64,000 bases of DNA from Gimesia sp. (GTDB lineage: Bacteria > Planctomycetota > Planctomycetia > Planctomycetales > Planctomycetaceae): the NCBI RefSeq assembly GCF_040219335.1, contig NZ_JAVJSQ010000005.1, positions 1 through 64,000 on the forward strand, read 5' to 3'. The notes beneath the pieces were generated by a model, which had not been told where the DNA came from, did not search any database, and saw only the letters and a list, made by a program, of their open reading frames with translations. Positions 26,200-34,315 of this stretch are shown in pieces. The translations under genes and the position numbers were made by a program. How positions within the stretch are numbered: the first letter of the stretch is position 1; each line of letters begins with the position of its first letter.

Positions 26200-27060
26200 A
26201 TGTCACTGAAAAATTACATCAAGAATGATCTCGAAGTTCGCTTGCGCAGCGGGCAGGAGTTACCGGCAGCGTTGACGCTGGAAGCGCTGTCGGATCATTA
26301 CCAGGTCAGTTTTTCTCCAGTGCGGCTGGCACTTGCGGAACTGGTAGATGCGGGGTTGCTTCAGAAGGGAGCCAACCGTCGCCTGGAGGTCAATCAGGGG
26401 AAGATCAAGCCGCTGAAGAAGGGACAGTCTGCTGCGCTCCCCAAACCGCCGACGGATATGTTCGAACTGATCACGAATGATTTCGTGAAACTGAGTCTGC
26501 AGGGCGAACCAGTCGATATCCGGGAGGAAGCGACTGCGAAACAGTACAACATCAGCCGATCCTCACTGCGGATTATCCTCAATCGCCTGGCGGGAGCCGG
26601 GATTCTGGATCACATTCCCCGCAGGGGCTGGCGGCTGAGACCGTTTCGTCAGGAAGACATGCAGGCGTTTCTGGAAGTGCGCGAACTGCTGGAGCTCAAG
26701 GCCCTCGAGCTGGCGAAACCGCGACTGGTCAAAGAGGAACTGCAGCAGATCCTGGACGGAAATGTGATTCCGGAATCAAAAGATGCTGAAGTGTTGATCG
26801 ATAACAGTCTGCACGCCTACATCATTGAGAAAGCGGGCAATCATTACATCCAGGACTTCTTTCAGCGGCAGGGGAAATACTATGACATCCTGTTTGACTG
26901 GGAAGACCAGGACCGGGAGACGGCCATCGAAACGGTGCGGCAGCATCAGGCCATTCTGCAGGCACTGATTGCAGAGGACTGGAAGACCGCCCGCAAAGCG
27001 TTGTCGTATCATATCAAAGATAATCATCCGATTCTGAGTAAGATTGTGAAGCAGTCTTAA
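26200..27060 (+). CDS. GntR-family regulator with two winged-helix domains
   Basis: A 286-residue protein. Residues about 1-67 form a GntR-type winged helix (TLEALSDHYQVSFSPVRLAL, then ELVDAGLLQKGANRRLEV). Residues about 85-150 form a second one (DIREEATAKQYNISRSSLRI, then NRLAGAGILDHIPRRGWRL). The FCD-type ligand-binding part follows (about 150-286: QAFLEVRELLELKALELAKP and AIETVRQHQAILQAL). FadR/GntR regulators normally carry a single DNA-binding domain, so the doubled one is unusual. It is followed 119 bases later by the ECF42 gene on the same strand, but a link is not proven. The ligand is unknown. Confidence 0.82.
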   Translation: MSLKNYIKNDLEVRLRSGQELPAALTLEALSDHYQVSFSPVRLALAELVDAGLLQKGANRRLEVNQGKIKPLKKGQSAALPKPPTDMFELITNDFVKLSLQGEPVDIREEATAKQYNISRSSLRIILNRLAGAGILDHIPRRGWRLRPFRQEDMQAFLEVRELLELKALELAKPRLVKEELQQILDGNVIPESKDAEVLIDNSLHAYIIEKAGNHYIQDFFQRQGKYYDILFDWEDQDRETAIETVRQHQAILQALIAEDWKTARKALSYHIKDNHPILSKIVKQS

Positions 27061-27179
27061 TTCTGAACTCTTTTTGAACGTTCGGCGGCGTCTCCTGTTG
27101 AATTGCCTGGGCAACTGACTATCCTTACAGTATGCTTTCAGAGTGAAACACGTCGCGGGTCCTTTCAGGTCAGAATCAG

Positions 27180-28451
27180 ATGAGTGAGACTTCTTCCCAG
27201 TCAATTCGACAGCAGGTCGATGCGATCTATCAGCGCGAATCGCGGCGGGTGTTCGCGACACTGATCCGTCTGCTGGGTGACTTTGATCTGGCAGAAGAAG
27301 CCATGCACGATGCCTTTACCGCGGCGGTGGTGCAATGGGAGGAGACGGGTATTCCCGATCAACCCCGGGCCTGGCTGGTTTCCACGGGGCGTTTCAAAGC
27401 CATCGACAGTCTTCGCCGTCGGGCCCGTTTCGATGAAGCACAACAGGAAGTCGTACAGCGACTGGAAGGCGTTGCCACACAGAATGCCGACCGTTCCGAG
27501 CAGGATGTGGAAGACGACCGGCTGCGGCTGATCTTCACCTGCTGTCACCCGGCGATTGCCCCCCAGGTGCAGGTGCCGCTGACACTCCGCGAGGTCTGTG
27601 GTCTGACGACGGAGGAGATTGCGAGTGCGTTTCTGACGTCTCCCTCCACGATGGCGCAGCGGATCGTCCGCGGTAAAGCAAAGATCCGGGACGCAAATAT
27701 TCCGTATGTGATTCCGGAACGATCCGAGTTGCCCGAACGACTGGATGCTGTGCTGACTGTGGTCTACCTGGTGTTTAACGAAGGCTATGCAGCTTCCTCC
27801 GGTGATTCACTGACCAGGCGGGATCTGTCGGAAGAGGCGATCCGGCTGGGACGACTGCTCGCGGAACTGCTCGATGATACCGAGGTGATGGGTCTCCTGG
27901 CTCTGATGCTGCTGCACGAATCGCGGCGGGAGGCCCGGACGACAGCAGAGGGAGATTTGATTCTGCTGGAAGATCAGGATCGGAGTCTCTGGGATCGGGA
28001 GAAAATACGTGAGGGAACCGCACTGGTCGAACGCGCGATCGCCTCGGGGGAGGTGGGGAGCTACGCGATTCAGGCAGCGATCTCTGCCGTACACGCGGGA
28101 GCGCCGAGTGCTGCTGCGACAGACTGGACGCGGATTGTCGAATGGTACGATCTGTTGTTGCAGGCGACGCCCTCCCCGATTGTCGAATTGAACCGGGCGG
28201 TCGCGGTCGCGATGCAACAGGGGCCTGATGCGGGAGTGGAATTGATCGACGCGATCCTGGCGCGGGGGGAACTGAGTGAATATCACCTGGTCTATGCAGC
28301 ACGCGCCGATCTCTGTCGTCGGTCGGGCCGGGATGCTGAAGCGCGGACCGCTTACGAACAGGCCCTGTCTTTAGTGAATCAGGCTTCGGAGCGAAGGTTC
28401 CTGGAAAAACGGCTGCAGGAACTGGACGAGAGCCGCATTTCTCCTGAATGA
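27180..28451 (+). CDS. ECF42-type RNA polymerase sigma factor with long C-terminal extension
   Basis: A 423-residue sigma factor. Region 2 (about 10-85) shows YQRESRRVFATLIRLLGDFDLAEEAMHDAF and RAWLVSTGRFKAIDSLRRR. Region 4 (about 110-170) has LTLREVCGLTTEEIASAFLT and SPSTMAQRIVRGKAKIRD. From about 185 the protein continues for 240 residues with TPR-like helices (VYLVFNEGYAASSGD, YDLLLQATPSPIVELNRAVA, AYEQALSLV); this extension, absent from ordinary ECF factors, marks group ECF42, where it controls sigma activity instead of an anti-sigma factor. ECF42 genes are known to sit beside DGPF/YCII genes, exactly as here. The start lacks a strong ribosome binding site; no anti-sigma gene is adjacent. 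Confidence 0.9.
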   Translation: MSETSSQSIRQQVDAIYQRESRRVFATLIRLLGDFDLAEEAMHDAFTAAVVQWEETGIPDQPRAWLVSTGRFKAIDSLRRRARFDEAQQEVVQRLEGVATQNADRSEQDVEDDRLRLIFTCCHPAIAPQVQVPLTLREVCGLTTEEIASAFLTSPSTMAQRIVRGKAKIRDANIPYVIPERSELPERLDAVLTVVYLVFNEGYAASSGDSLTRRDLSEEAIRLGRLLAELLDDTEVMGLLALMLLHESRREARTTAEGDLILLEDQDRSLWDREKIREGTALVERAIASGEVGSYAIQAAISAVHAGAPSAAATDWTRIVEWYDLLLQATPSPIVELNRAVAVAMQQGPDAGVELIDAILARGELSEYHLVYAARADLCRRSGRDAEARTAYEQALSLVNQASERRFLEKRLQELDESRISPE

Positions 28452-28570
28452 TGGTCAAAGAATGTTTACTGCAGATCTGGTTGTAAAGTGCTTTCATGTA
28501 GTGGCTTAGGGCTGTGGGTGTCTTGCCGGACAACGGTGTTTGACCCGTTTTTCAAAAAATAACAGCTGGT

Positions 28571-28598
28571 TGTCGATTGGGGGGACTGTCGTTCGACT
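28571..28598 (+). promoter_or_regulatory. Candidate ECF42-dependent promoter
   Basis: TGTCGA (28571-28576) and CGAC (28594-28597) are separated by exactly 17 bases. As I recall the published ECF42 motif, TGTCGA is the -35 and CGA/TC the -10 element. It lies 77 bases before the first VOC gene of the cluster, with no gene between; no similar pair was seen ahead of the sigma gene itself. Confidence 0.65.
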
Positions 28599-28673
28599 AC
28601 TTCATAAACGGGGGCTGGCAGACAGTCTGAGGCTCTCGTCCCTTATCGAAACGACCTTCAGTCACAGGAGACT

Positions 28674-29159
28674 ATGATGAACAGTTCCAGCGTTAAACCA
28701 ATTCCCGCAGGCATGCACAGTATCACTCCCCACCTGGCTTGTTCGAATGCAGCCGAGGCCATTGAGTTTTATAAAAAGGCTTTTGGCGCTGAGGAACTGA
28801 TGCGGCTGCCCGGACCGGATGGCAAACTGGTACACGCCTGTCTGAAGATCGGTGATTCCCAGATCATGCTGGCCGACGTACGCGAAGAATGTGGGATGAA
28901 AGGACCGGATGCGCTGGGAGGAACGCCGGTTTCAATTCATTTGCAGGTCGAGGATGTGGATGCGGTCTTCAATCAGGCAATTGAAGCCGGTGCGACTTTG
29001 ATTATGCCGGTCATGGAGATGTTCTGGGGCGACCGCTACGGTCAGATAGATGATCCCTTTGGTCATCGCTGGTCTGTGGCGACGCATGTGCGTGATCTGA
29101 GTTTCGAAGAGATTCAGGCAGGCATGCAGGCGATGTTCGAACAGAACCAGAACGGCTGA
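28674..29159 (+). CDS. VOC-family (glyoxalase/PhnB-like) protein
   Basis: A 161-residue protein of the vicinal oxygen chelate superfamily. It reads ITPHLACSNAAEAIEFYKKAFGAEELMRL at the N-terminus, the PhnB-type pattern, with HACLKIGDSQIMLADV and, near the end, WGDRYGQIDDPFGHRWSVATH. The metal-ligand His and Glu are partly present; PhnB-like members often lack a full metal site, so activity is unclear. AGGAG (28666-28670) precedes two overlapping ATGs, 28674 and 28677; the second has the better spacing. It is the first gene after the candidate ECF42 promoter and lies 52 bases before a second VOC gene. Confidence 0.85.
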   Translation: MMNSSSVKPIPAGMHSITPHLACSNAAEAIEFYKKAFGAEELMRLPGPDGKLVHACLKIGDSQIMLADVREECGMKGPDALGGTPVSIHLQVEDVDAVFNQAIEAGATLIMPVMEMFWGDRYGQIDDPFGHRWSVATHVRDLSFEEIQAGMQAMFEQNQNG

Positions 29160-29210
29160 TCCTGAAACCGATTTCCATCTCGATGACAATCAAAAGAGAA
29201 GAGCAGCACG

Positions 29211-29693
29211 ATGTCAGATATTCCGAAAATCTCCCCCTTCCTCTGGTTCGACAACAACGCAGAAGAGGCCATCGATTATTACACTTCGATTTTCAAAAAC
29301 TCGAAACGCTTCGATGTGTCACGTTACGGCGAAGGGGGACCGGGGCCCGCGGGGTCGGTGATGGTCGCAGCTTTTGAACTGGAGGGCCAGCGATTTACCG
29401 CGTTGAACGGCGGTCCCCTGTTCAAGTTCAACGAAGCGATTTCGTTCGTGGTGAATTGCGACAGTCAGGACGAGCTCGACGAATACTGGGAAAAACTGTC
29501 AGCGGGAGGCGAACCGGGCCAGTGTGGCTGGCTCAAAGACCGGTTCGGCCTTTCCTGGCAGATCGTGCCGACAATCCTGCCCGAGTTGATGCAGACGGGA
29601 GATGCGGAGAAAACCGGCCGGGTGATGGCGGCGTTAATGCAGATGACGAAGCTGGAGATCGCTGGGTTGCAGCGGGCCTTTAATGGCGCCTGA
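29211..29693 (+). CDS. VOC-family protein (3-demethylubiquinone methyltransferase-like fold)
   Basis: A 160-residue VOC protein. IPKISPFLWFDNNAEEAIDYYTSIF at the start and EYWEKLSAGGEPGQCGWLKDRFGLSWQIVP in the second half are the signature of the PhnB/3-demethylubiquinone-9 3-methyltransferase-like branch, despite no proven methyltransferase activity in most members. Two beta-alpha-beta-beta-beta units are suggested by the repeated strand pattern. It lies between a VOC gene and the first DGPF gene, with 51- and 63-base gaps, in the ECF42 cluster. The ribosome binding site is weak (AGAGAAGAG, about 29193-29201). The ligand is unknown. Confidence 0.85.
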   Translation: MSDIPKISPFLWFDNNAEEAIDYYTSIFKNSKRFDVSRYGEGGPGPAGSVMVAAFELEGQRFTALNGGPLFKFNEAISFVVNCDSQDELDEYWEKLSAGGEPGQCGWLKDRFGLSWQIVPTILPELMQTGDAEKTGRVMAALMQMTKLEIAGLQRAFNGA

Positions 29694-29756
29694 TAGAGAT
29701 TACTTAAATCGAGTCATTACGATTTACAATACAACCATTTTCAATGAGGGACGACC

Positions 29757-30143
29757 ATGAGATTTGTCTGCCTGGGATATTACGATGAAGCATGGATGGA
29801 GGGTAAATCGGAGGAAGAACTTTCAGCCGCGATGGAAGAATGTTTTGCCTACGATGACGAACTCCGGCGGGGAGGCCATTTTCTCGGAGGGCAGGCACTA
29901 CAGCATGCCAGCCAGGCTGTGACGCTGCGGACCGTGAACGGGCAGGCGGATGTGACCGATGGCCCTTTTGCAGAAACTAAGGAACAGATCGGCGGCTTGT
30001 TATTTCTGGAAGCCCGGGATTTGAATCATGCGATCGCACTGATTTCGCGGCATCCGGGAATCGGCATGGGACCGTTTGAGATCCGTCCGGTGAATGAAGA
30101 GATCAGTGCGCTGATCAAGGAACGGGACGCGGCAATTCAGTAA
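29757..30143 (+). CDS. DGPF/YCII-domain protein (first of four)
   Basis: A 128-residue cytosolic protein. It carries the signature [14 protein letters not shown], with Asp68-Gly-Pro-Phe71, and ends in [10 protein letters not shown], matching the YCII/DGPF family that clusters with ECF42 sigma factors. The N-terminus ([12 protein letters not shown]) is more divergent than in the other three. The YCII fold is a ferredoxin-like dimer; suggested roles are enzymatic or small-molecule-binding, but no reaction is established. Position: third gene after the ECF42 promoter, 63 bases after the VOC gene. Its product could work with the VOC proteins, which have a similar size and fold type. Confidence 0.88.
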   Translation: MRFVCLGYYDEAWMEGKSEEELSAAMEECFAYDDELRRGGHFLGGQALQHASQAVTLRTVNGQADVTDGPFAETKEQIGGLLFLEARDLNHAIALISRHPGIGMGPFEIRPVNEEISALIKERDAAIQ

Positions 30144-30209
30144 CAGGTAACTGTGCCTCGTAAAGCATTAGTGTCGAATTTTTGATCGTTCAATCAGGAG
30201 AGAGGAAAG

Positions 30210-30689
30210 ATGTTTGAGAAGCCACAGGCAGAACATGAATGGCTGAAGCAGTTAACAGGCAACTGGATAGCAGAGACCGAATGCCAGATGGGGCCGGGAG
30301 AGCCGACCTATAATTCGGTCGGTGATGTGAACTGCCGCTCTCTGGAGGGGATGTGGTACCTGATTGAAGGGGGCGGGGAAGATGAAGCATCCGGTTCCTG
30401 GTCGACACTGATGACGCTGGGATACGATATCAAACTCGGTCAGTATGTCGGCACTTTTACGGGGTCAATGATGTCCTGTCTCTGGTCCTACCAGGGAGGT
30501 CTGGATGCGACAGGATGCAAGCTGACGCTGGAGACAGTGGGGCCGAAGTGCGGGAGCGAAGGAACCACGTCTTATAAAGATGCGATCGAAGTGATCGATG
30601 AATCCAGGTGGATTCTGACCAGTGAAATGCTGACCGAAGAGGGAGAGTGGCTGCAGATTATGAAGTCGGAACATCGTCGGAAAAATTAA
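30210..30689 (+). CDS. DUF1579-family protein
   Basis: A 159-residue protein whose opening KPQAEHEWLKQLTGNWIAET and middle SWSTLMTLGYDIKLGQYVGTF match DUF1579, a lipocalin-like beta-barrel family of unknown function. There is no signal peptide, so it is cytosolic. Cys residues near 44, 90 and 102 have no evident metal pattern. It sits 66 bases after the first DGPF gene and 17 bases before the second, inside the ECF42 cluster. DUF1579 genes recur next to such sigma/DGPF clusters in planctomycetes by my recollection; this is not checked. Confidence 0.78.
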   Translation: MFEKPQAEHEWLKQLTGNWIAETECQMGPGEPTYNSVGDVNCRSLEGMWYLIEGGGEDEASGSWSTLMTLGYDIKLGQYVGTFTGSMMSCLWSYQGGLDATGCKLTLETVGPKCGSEGTTSYKDAIEVIDESRWILTSEMLTEEGEWLQIMKSEHRRKN

Positions 30690-30706
30690 AATGGGAGTGA
30701 GTGAAG

Positions 30707-31066
30707 ATGAAATATCTGTTGCTGGTCTATGCGACCCCCGGTGCCTGGGAGCCGGAAGAACGAAAGGTGGCTTTGGGGGAGTCTGTCGACTTGTGTCATA
30801 AGTTGCACAGCCGGAATCAGTATTGTTCCGCTGCACCGCTGGAACCGGTCGAGACGGCCGTCAGTGTGCGGGTGCGTGAGGGTGATGCACTGGTGACCGA
30901 TGGCCCGTTTGCGGAAACCACCGAGCATCTGGGAGGCTACTTTCTGGTTGATGTGGATTCGATGGAAGCGGCTGTCGAGATCGCCAAGCAGATCCCCGGC
31001 GCCCGACGGGGAACTGTAGAGGTGCGTCCTCTCGTTGAGGTTCCCAATCTGCCTGCGGGAAAATAG
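30707..31066 (+). CDS. DGPF/YCII-domain protein (second of four)
   Basis: A 119-residue protein, MKYLLLVYATPGAWEPEERK to the end. The DGPF signature begins at Asp65 ([15 protein letters not shown]). It is a close paralog of the next gene: both share a start of MKY-LL-Y and EI/VDLCHEL/KL, the VRVRE.. stretch and RRGTVEVRP/KKGTVEIRP. Start ATG 30707 has GGGAGTGA just upstream; a GTG 6 bases earlier is in frame but less likely. It lies 17 bases after the DUF1579 gene. No biochemical function is known. Confidence 0.87.
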   Translation: MKYLLLVYATPGAWEPEERKVALGESVDLCHKLHSRNQYCSAAPLEPVETAVSVRVREGDALVTDGPFAETTEHLGGYFLVDVDSMEAAVEIAKQIPGARRGTVEVRPLVEVPNLPAGK

Positions 31067-31121
31067 TGTTTTATCTGAAGCCGTTCAATCTGAGATCATC
31101 GGGGAGTGAAAAGGAATCGTT

Positions 31122-31481
31122 ATGAAATACATGTTGCTGATTTACGGTACGGAAAGCTGCTGGACCGAAGCAGAACGGTCGGCCTGCATGCAGGAATCGA
31201 TGGAGATCTGTCACGAATTGAACGAGCAGGGTAAATACCTGGCATCGTCGCCTTTGCATCCGGTGTCGACAGCGACCTGTGTGCGGGTACGCGAAGACCG
31301 GAAGATGGTAACTGATGGCCCGTTCGCCGAGACGGTAGAGCAACTGGGGGGGTACTATGTGATCGATGTCGACAATCTGGATGAGGCGATTGCGATCGCG
31401 GAGCGTTTGCCCCCGGCCAAGAAGGGGACGGTTGAGATTCGACCGATTTTTGAGCTGCCGGAAATTGAAGTGAAACGATAA
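31122..31481 (+). CDS. DGPF/YCII-domain protein (third of four)
   Basis: A 119-residue protein, identical in length to the preceding gene, with the signature starting at Asp65 ([15 protein letters not shown]) and similar flanks. The two are therefore likely a tandem duplication that later diverged. Cys residues at 13, 22, 30 and 53 are not conserved in the neighbour. It lies 55 bases after the second DGPF gene and 53 before the fourth. It is probably expressed with the rest of the ECF42 cluster; the biochemical role is unknown. Confidence 0.87.
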   Translation: MKYMLLIYGTESCWTEAERSACMQESMEICHELNEQGKYLASSPLHPVSTATCVRVREDRKMVTDGPFAETVEQLGGYYVIDVDNLDEAIAIAERLPPAKKGTVEIRPIFELPEIEVKR

Positions 31482-31534
31482 CAGAGTCTGAAATACAGAA
31501 TACTCAAATAAGATATCAGTAGAGGAGTGGGACA

Positions 31535-31969
31535 ATGAAAGTGATGGTGATGGTCAAAGCGTCAAAGAGTTCAGAAGCGGGCGAAATGCCCAGCGAGGAA
31601 CTGCTGACCGCGATGGGAAACTTCAACGAAGAACTGGTGAAGGCCGGGATCATGTTGTCGGGGGATGGGCTGCGTCCCAGTTCGGCAGGAGTACGGATCC
31701 GTTTTTCGGGTGCGGAACGAACGGTGATTGACGGGCCGTTTGCGGAGACGAAAGAACTGGTCGCGGGCTACTGGGTCTGGAAGGTGAAGTCGATGGAAGA
31801 AGCGATTGAGTGGGCGAAACGCTGTCCGAATCCGATGCCGGAAGAATCGGATCTGGAAATCCGCCCCTTTTTTGAGATGGAAGATTTTGGCGATGCGATG
31901 ACGCCGGAACTGAAAGAGCAGGAACAGCGCATCGCGGAAGCAGCCGAGAAACTGGATCAGCAGGGTTAA
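31535..31969 (+). CDS. DGPF/YCII-domain protein (fourth of four, extended)
   Basis: A 144-residue protein with the signature at Asp66 ([15 protein letters not shown]) and an acidic, Glu-rich C-terminal helix of about 25 residues (MTPELKEQEQRIAEAAEKL) that the other three lack. The N-terminus MKVMVMVKASKSSEAGEMPS is of the other DGPF subgroup, so this is a distinct paralog, not a copy of the preceding pair. Ribosome binding site AGAGGAG lies before the ATG. It is followed 31 bases later by a VOC gene. Function unknown. Confidence 0.87.
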   Translation: MKVMVMVKASKSSEAGEMPSEELLTAMGNFNEELVKAGIMLSGDGLRPSSAGVRIRFSGAERTVIDGPFAETKELVAGYWVWKVKSMEEAIEWAKRCPNPMPEESDLEIRPFFEMEDFGDAMTPELKEQEQRIAEAAEKLDQQG

Positions 31970-32000
31970 AGAGACTCTGCTCAGATAGAATGAAGATATC

Positions 32001-32408
32001 ATGTCAAATAAAATCTATGTGAATCTGCCCGTCAGCGATCTGGCCAAATCGATCGCCTTTTATCAGGCGGTGGGCTACTCGATCAACGAAAAATGGACCG
32101 ATGAGACAGCGGCCTGTGTCGTGATCAGTGAGGATATCCATGCCATGCTGTTGACGCATGCCCGTTTCAGTGATTTCACGCCGAATGAAATCTGTAATGC
32201 GAGGCAGCAGACTGAAGTGCTGCTCGCGCTTGGCTGCGAGAGTCGGGACGAGGTGGATGAACTGGTGCGCAAGGCTGTTGCCGCGGGGGGGAATACTTAT
32301 AATGAACCTCAGGACCATGGCTTTATGTACGGACATGGATACCAGGATCCGGATGGACATATCTGGGAAGTCTTTTATATGGATCCTGCAGCCGTTGAGT
32401 CGACTTGA
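32001..32408 (+). CDS. VOC-family protein (glyoxalase-like, third VOC in cluster)
   Basis: A 135-residue VOC protein. NKIYVNLPVSDLAKSIAFYQAVGYSINEKWTD starts the first half, and HGFMYGHGYQDPDGHIWEVFYMDP ends it, with Glu and His residues in the usual metal-binding positions (GHIWEVFYMD is the classic glyoxalase/bleomycin-resistance ending). It belongs to the same subgroup often annotated as lactoylglutathione lyase-like, although the substrate is unknown. It lies 31 bases after the last DGPF gene and 68 bases before the DoxX gene. Confidence 0.86.
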   Translation: MSNKIYVNLPVSDLAKSIAFYQAVGYSINEKWTDETAACVVISEDIHAMLLTHARFSDFTPNEICNARQQTEVLLALGCESRDEVDELVRKAVAAGGNTYNEPQDHGFMYGHGYQDPDGHIWEVFYMDPAAVEST

Positions 32409-32476
32409 ATCGCGGCAGTGAGTACGCAGCAGTAAAGATCCTCCTGGCCCTTTCATTTTTCAGATGGGAAATCGAC

Positions 32477-32884
32477 ATGAATGAAGCAACTTCACCGCCG
32501 GTAAAAACACCTCGCGCTCTGGTCTGGATCGGTCGCCTGCTGGCGCTCCCGGTGGTGTTCCTGTTTGGAATGAGCACCGTGATGAAATTCAAAGGGGGAC
32601 CGGAAATGACTGACGGGATGTCCAAACTGGGGCTGCCGGAATCGATGATTTTACCGTTGGCGATTCTGGAACTGGTCTGCCTGGTGCTGTACCTGGTTCC
32701 CTGGACGGCGGTGCTGGGAGCGATTCTGTTGACCGGCTACCTGGGCGGTGCGATCTGCACCCACTGGCGGGTAGGGGATCCCTTTGTGGTCCAGGCCGGT
32801 CTGGGGGTCGTGCTCTGGCTCAGCGTGTACTTGCGTGATCGTCGCCTGTGGCAGTTGATTCCGTTTCGTGGACTTGCGGGATAA
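32477..32884 (+). CDS. DoxX-family membrane protein
   Basis: A 135-residue membrane protein with four hydrophobic segments (about 18-37, 57-76, 79-98 and 104-124), the usual topology of the DoxX family. RLLALPVVFLFGMSTVMKFKG is the typical start, and later ILELVCLVLYLVPWTAVLGAIL and HWRVGDP are seen. Family members are linked to thiol and redox stress in some bacteria; the reaction is unknown. The open frame begins at 32405, but ATG 32477 is preferred because it precedes a charged lead and then the first helix. It is the last gene of the ECF42 cluster and converges with the minus-strand transglutaminase gene. Confidence 0.78.
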   Translation: MNEATSPPVKTPRALVWIGRLLALPVVFLFGMSTVMKFKGGPEMTDGMSKLGLPESMILPLAILELVCLVLYLVPWTAVLGAILLTGYLGGAICTHWRVGDPFVVQAGLGVVLWLSVYLRDRRLWQLIPFRGLAG

Positions 32885-32923
32885 TCACCTCTCGCAAACA
32901 CGGACCATGTGGCATAAGCTGAT

Positions 32924-34087
32924 TCAATCGGCGTTCAGGGTGGAGAGATCCTTGAATGGTTCTTTGAATGGCTTATCGGCGGTGTAGCGGTGTGAGGTCA
33001 TCCAGGAGAACTCGCGTTTTTTGATATTCGCCGGGTCGGGTTCGGGGAGAATTTCGCCATCGGCTTCCACATACACGGTTCGCACAACGCGGACCGGTTT
33101 CAGCGCGGGGGGCATGAGTTGATAGTCGGTCCCGCGTGTTAAGAGCAGCCAGCTGTTTTCGCGAAAGCCGGAGAGGGTGCGCTTGCGGGCGGCTTGTGTG
33201 AGCGCTGTTTTCTGCTCCGCGGTCAACTCTTTGTCGGACTGAATCTGTTTCGCCAGTTTCTGGGTCTCCGAGAGATCGAAGCTGATCCAGCCATACGGGG
33301 GGAGGTAGGCTTCCATCTTACAGTGCGAAGGGGAGTTTTTGGGATAGAGGGCCAGTCCGTAGGTCACGCGGGTCGGGTAACCTAAGGCGCGTCCCATGGT
33401 GGCACAGAGGCCGTGATAATCACTGCAGTGCCCGCGGCGTTGTTCGAAGGCGTGGTTCGCATCGGCCTGAAGGGAGGCATGGATATGGTCGTAGGTCAGA
33501 TTCCGGTCAATCCAGTTCATCGCGCCAATCAGGCCGGGGCCTTTGTTCTGAAAGCCGGCGTTGATGTTCTGAATGACCTGCTGAAACTGTTCCGGCTGGG
33601 CCACGGTCTGCGGCTTCAGATAGGGTTCAAATGAGGAAGGCCACTGTTCGACCCGGGTAACCTGAGCAGGATCCATGTTCCAATGCAGGTTCCACGCGCG
33701 GGCTTTGAAGCGATGGGTGATGATCTGGGCGCCGTGGGGATCGTGAAATTCAAAGTAAGCGAAGCGGTTGCCATAGACGGGTTCGTTGCTGATTTGGGGA
33801 GAAACCTGCTGGGGAAAAGTCGTGAATTCGCTGGCCTCGATTTCCTGGGCCGCATCGGTCTGCGGGACGGGAACCCAGACCTTGAGGACTTTGCAGTGGT
33901 AAGGGGGCGTGACAATGACGGAGAATTCGACCTCGTGGTTAACGGGATCACTCTTTTTTACCTGGTAGGGGAGATCCGCTCGAGGAGACTTCGATTCCGG
34001 TTTCTCGGCCTGTGCATGCAGGGGGGCGATCAGTAATGCCAGCAGGAAGTAAGTCGCAATCGTGAGGCGATTCTGGTTCTGAGTCAT
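32924..34087 (-). CDS. Secreted transglutaminase-like protein
   Basis: A 387-residue protein with a Sec signal peptide (about 1-26) and a central transglutaminase-like domain. The catalytic triad is visible: Cys about 221 in RRGHCSDYHGLCAT, His about 254 in SPSHCKMEAYLPPYGW, and Asp about 271 in ISFDLSETQK. The domain normally acts as a protease or amidase in the periplasm. The N-terminal 200 residues include beta-rich segments with PPYHCKVLKVWVPVPQTD, and the C-terminus is short. It stands alone, reading toward the DoxX gene 39 bases away. No direct partner is evident. Confidence 0.85.
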   Translation of the reverse strand: MTQNQNRLTIATYFLLALLIAPLHAQAEKPESKSPRADLPYQVKKSDPVNHEVEFSVIVTPPYHCKVLKVWVPVPQTDAAQEIEASEFTTFPQQVSPQISNEPVYGNRFAYFEFHDPHGAQIITHRFKARAWNLHWNMDPAQVTRVEQWPSSFEPYLKPQTVAQPEQFQQVIQNINAGFQNKGPGLIGAMNWIDRNLTYDHIHASLQADANHAFEQRRGHCSDYHGLCATMGRALGYPTRVTYGLALYPKNSPSHCKMEAYLPPYGWISFDLSETQKLAKQIQSDKELTAEQKTALTQAARKRTLSGFRENSWLLLTRGTDYQLMPPALKPVRVVRTVYVEADGEILPEPDPANIKKREFSWMTSHRYTADKPFKEPFKDLSTLNAD

Positions 34088-34315
34088 CCTGTCAGGGCTC
34101 CTGGAAAAGAGATCTATGCAAAATTCGCATTAACGTCAGAATGTTAGATTGTAACGTCTGCCAGGGTCGCTGACAACAGCCTGTTTTCCGGAACATGGTG
34201 AAGCGAGGGGCATGGATGAGCTGATTCTGAAAAGTCTCGTGACATTTGCAGTGGGATTTTCTAAGGTGGATTCTGTGTTTTACTGAATGCAACCTCAAAC
34301 CAAGGAGGAGATAAG

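Noticed and set aside
29757..31969. DGPF genes as toxin-antitoxin or defence system
   Set aside because: Small co-directional genes suggested it, but all carry complete YCII/DGPF or VOC folds linked to ECF42 and none shows a toxin or nuclease motif.
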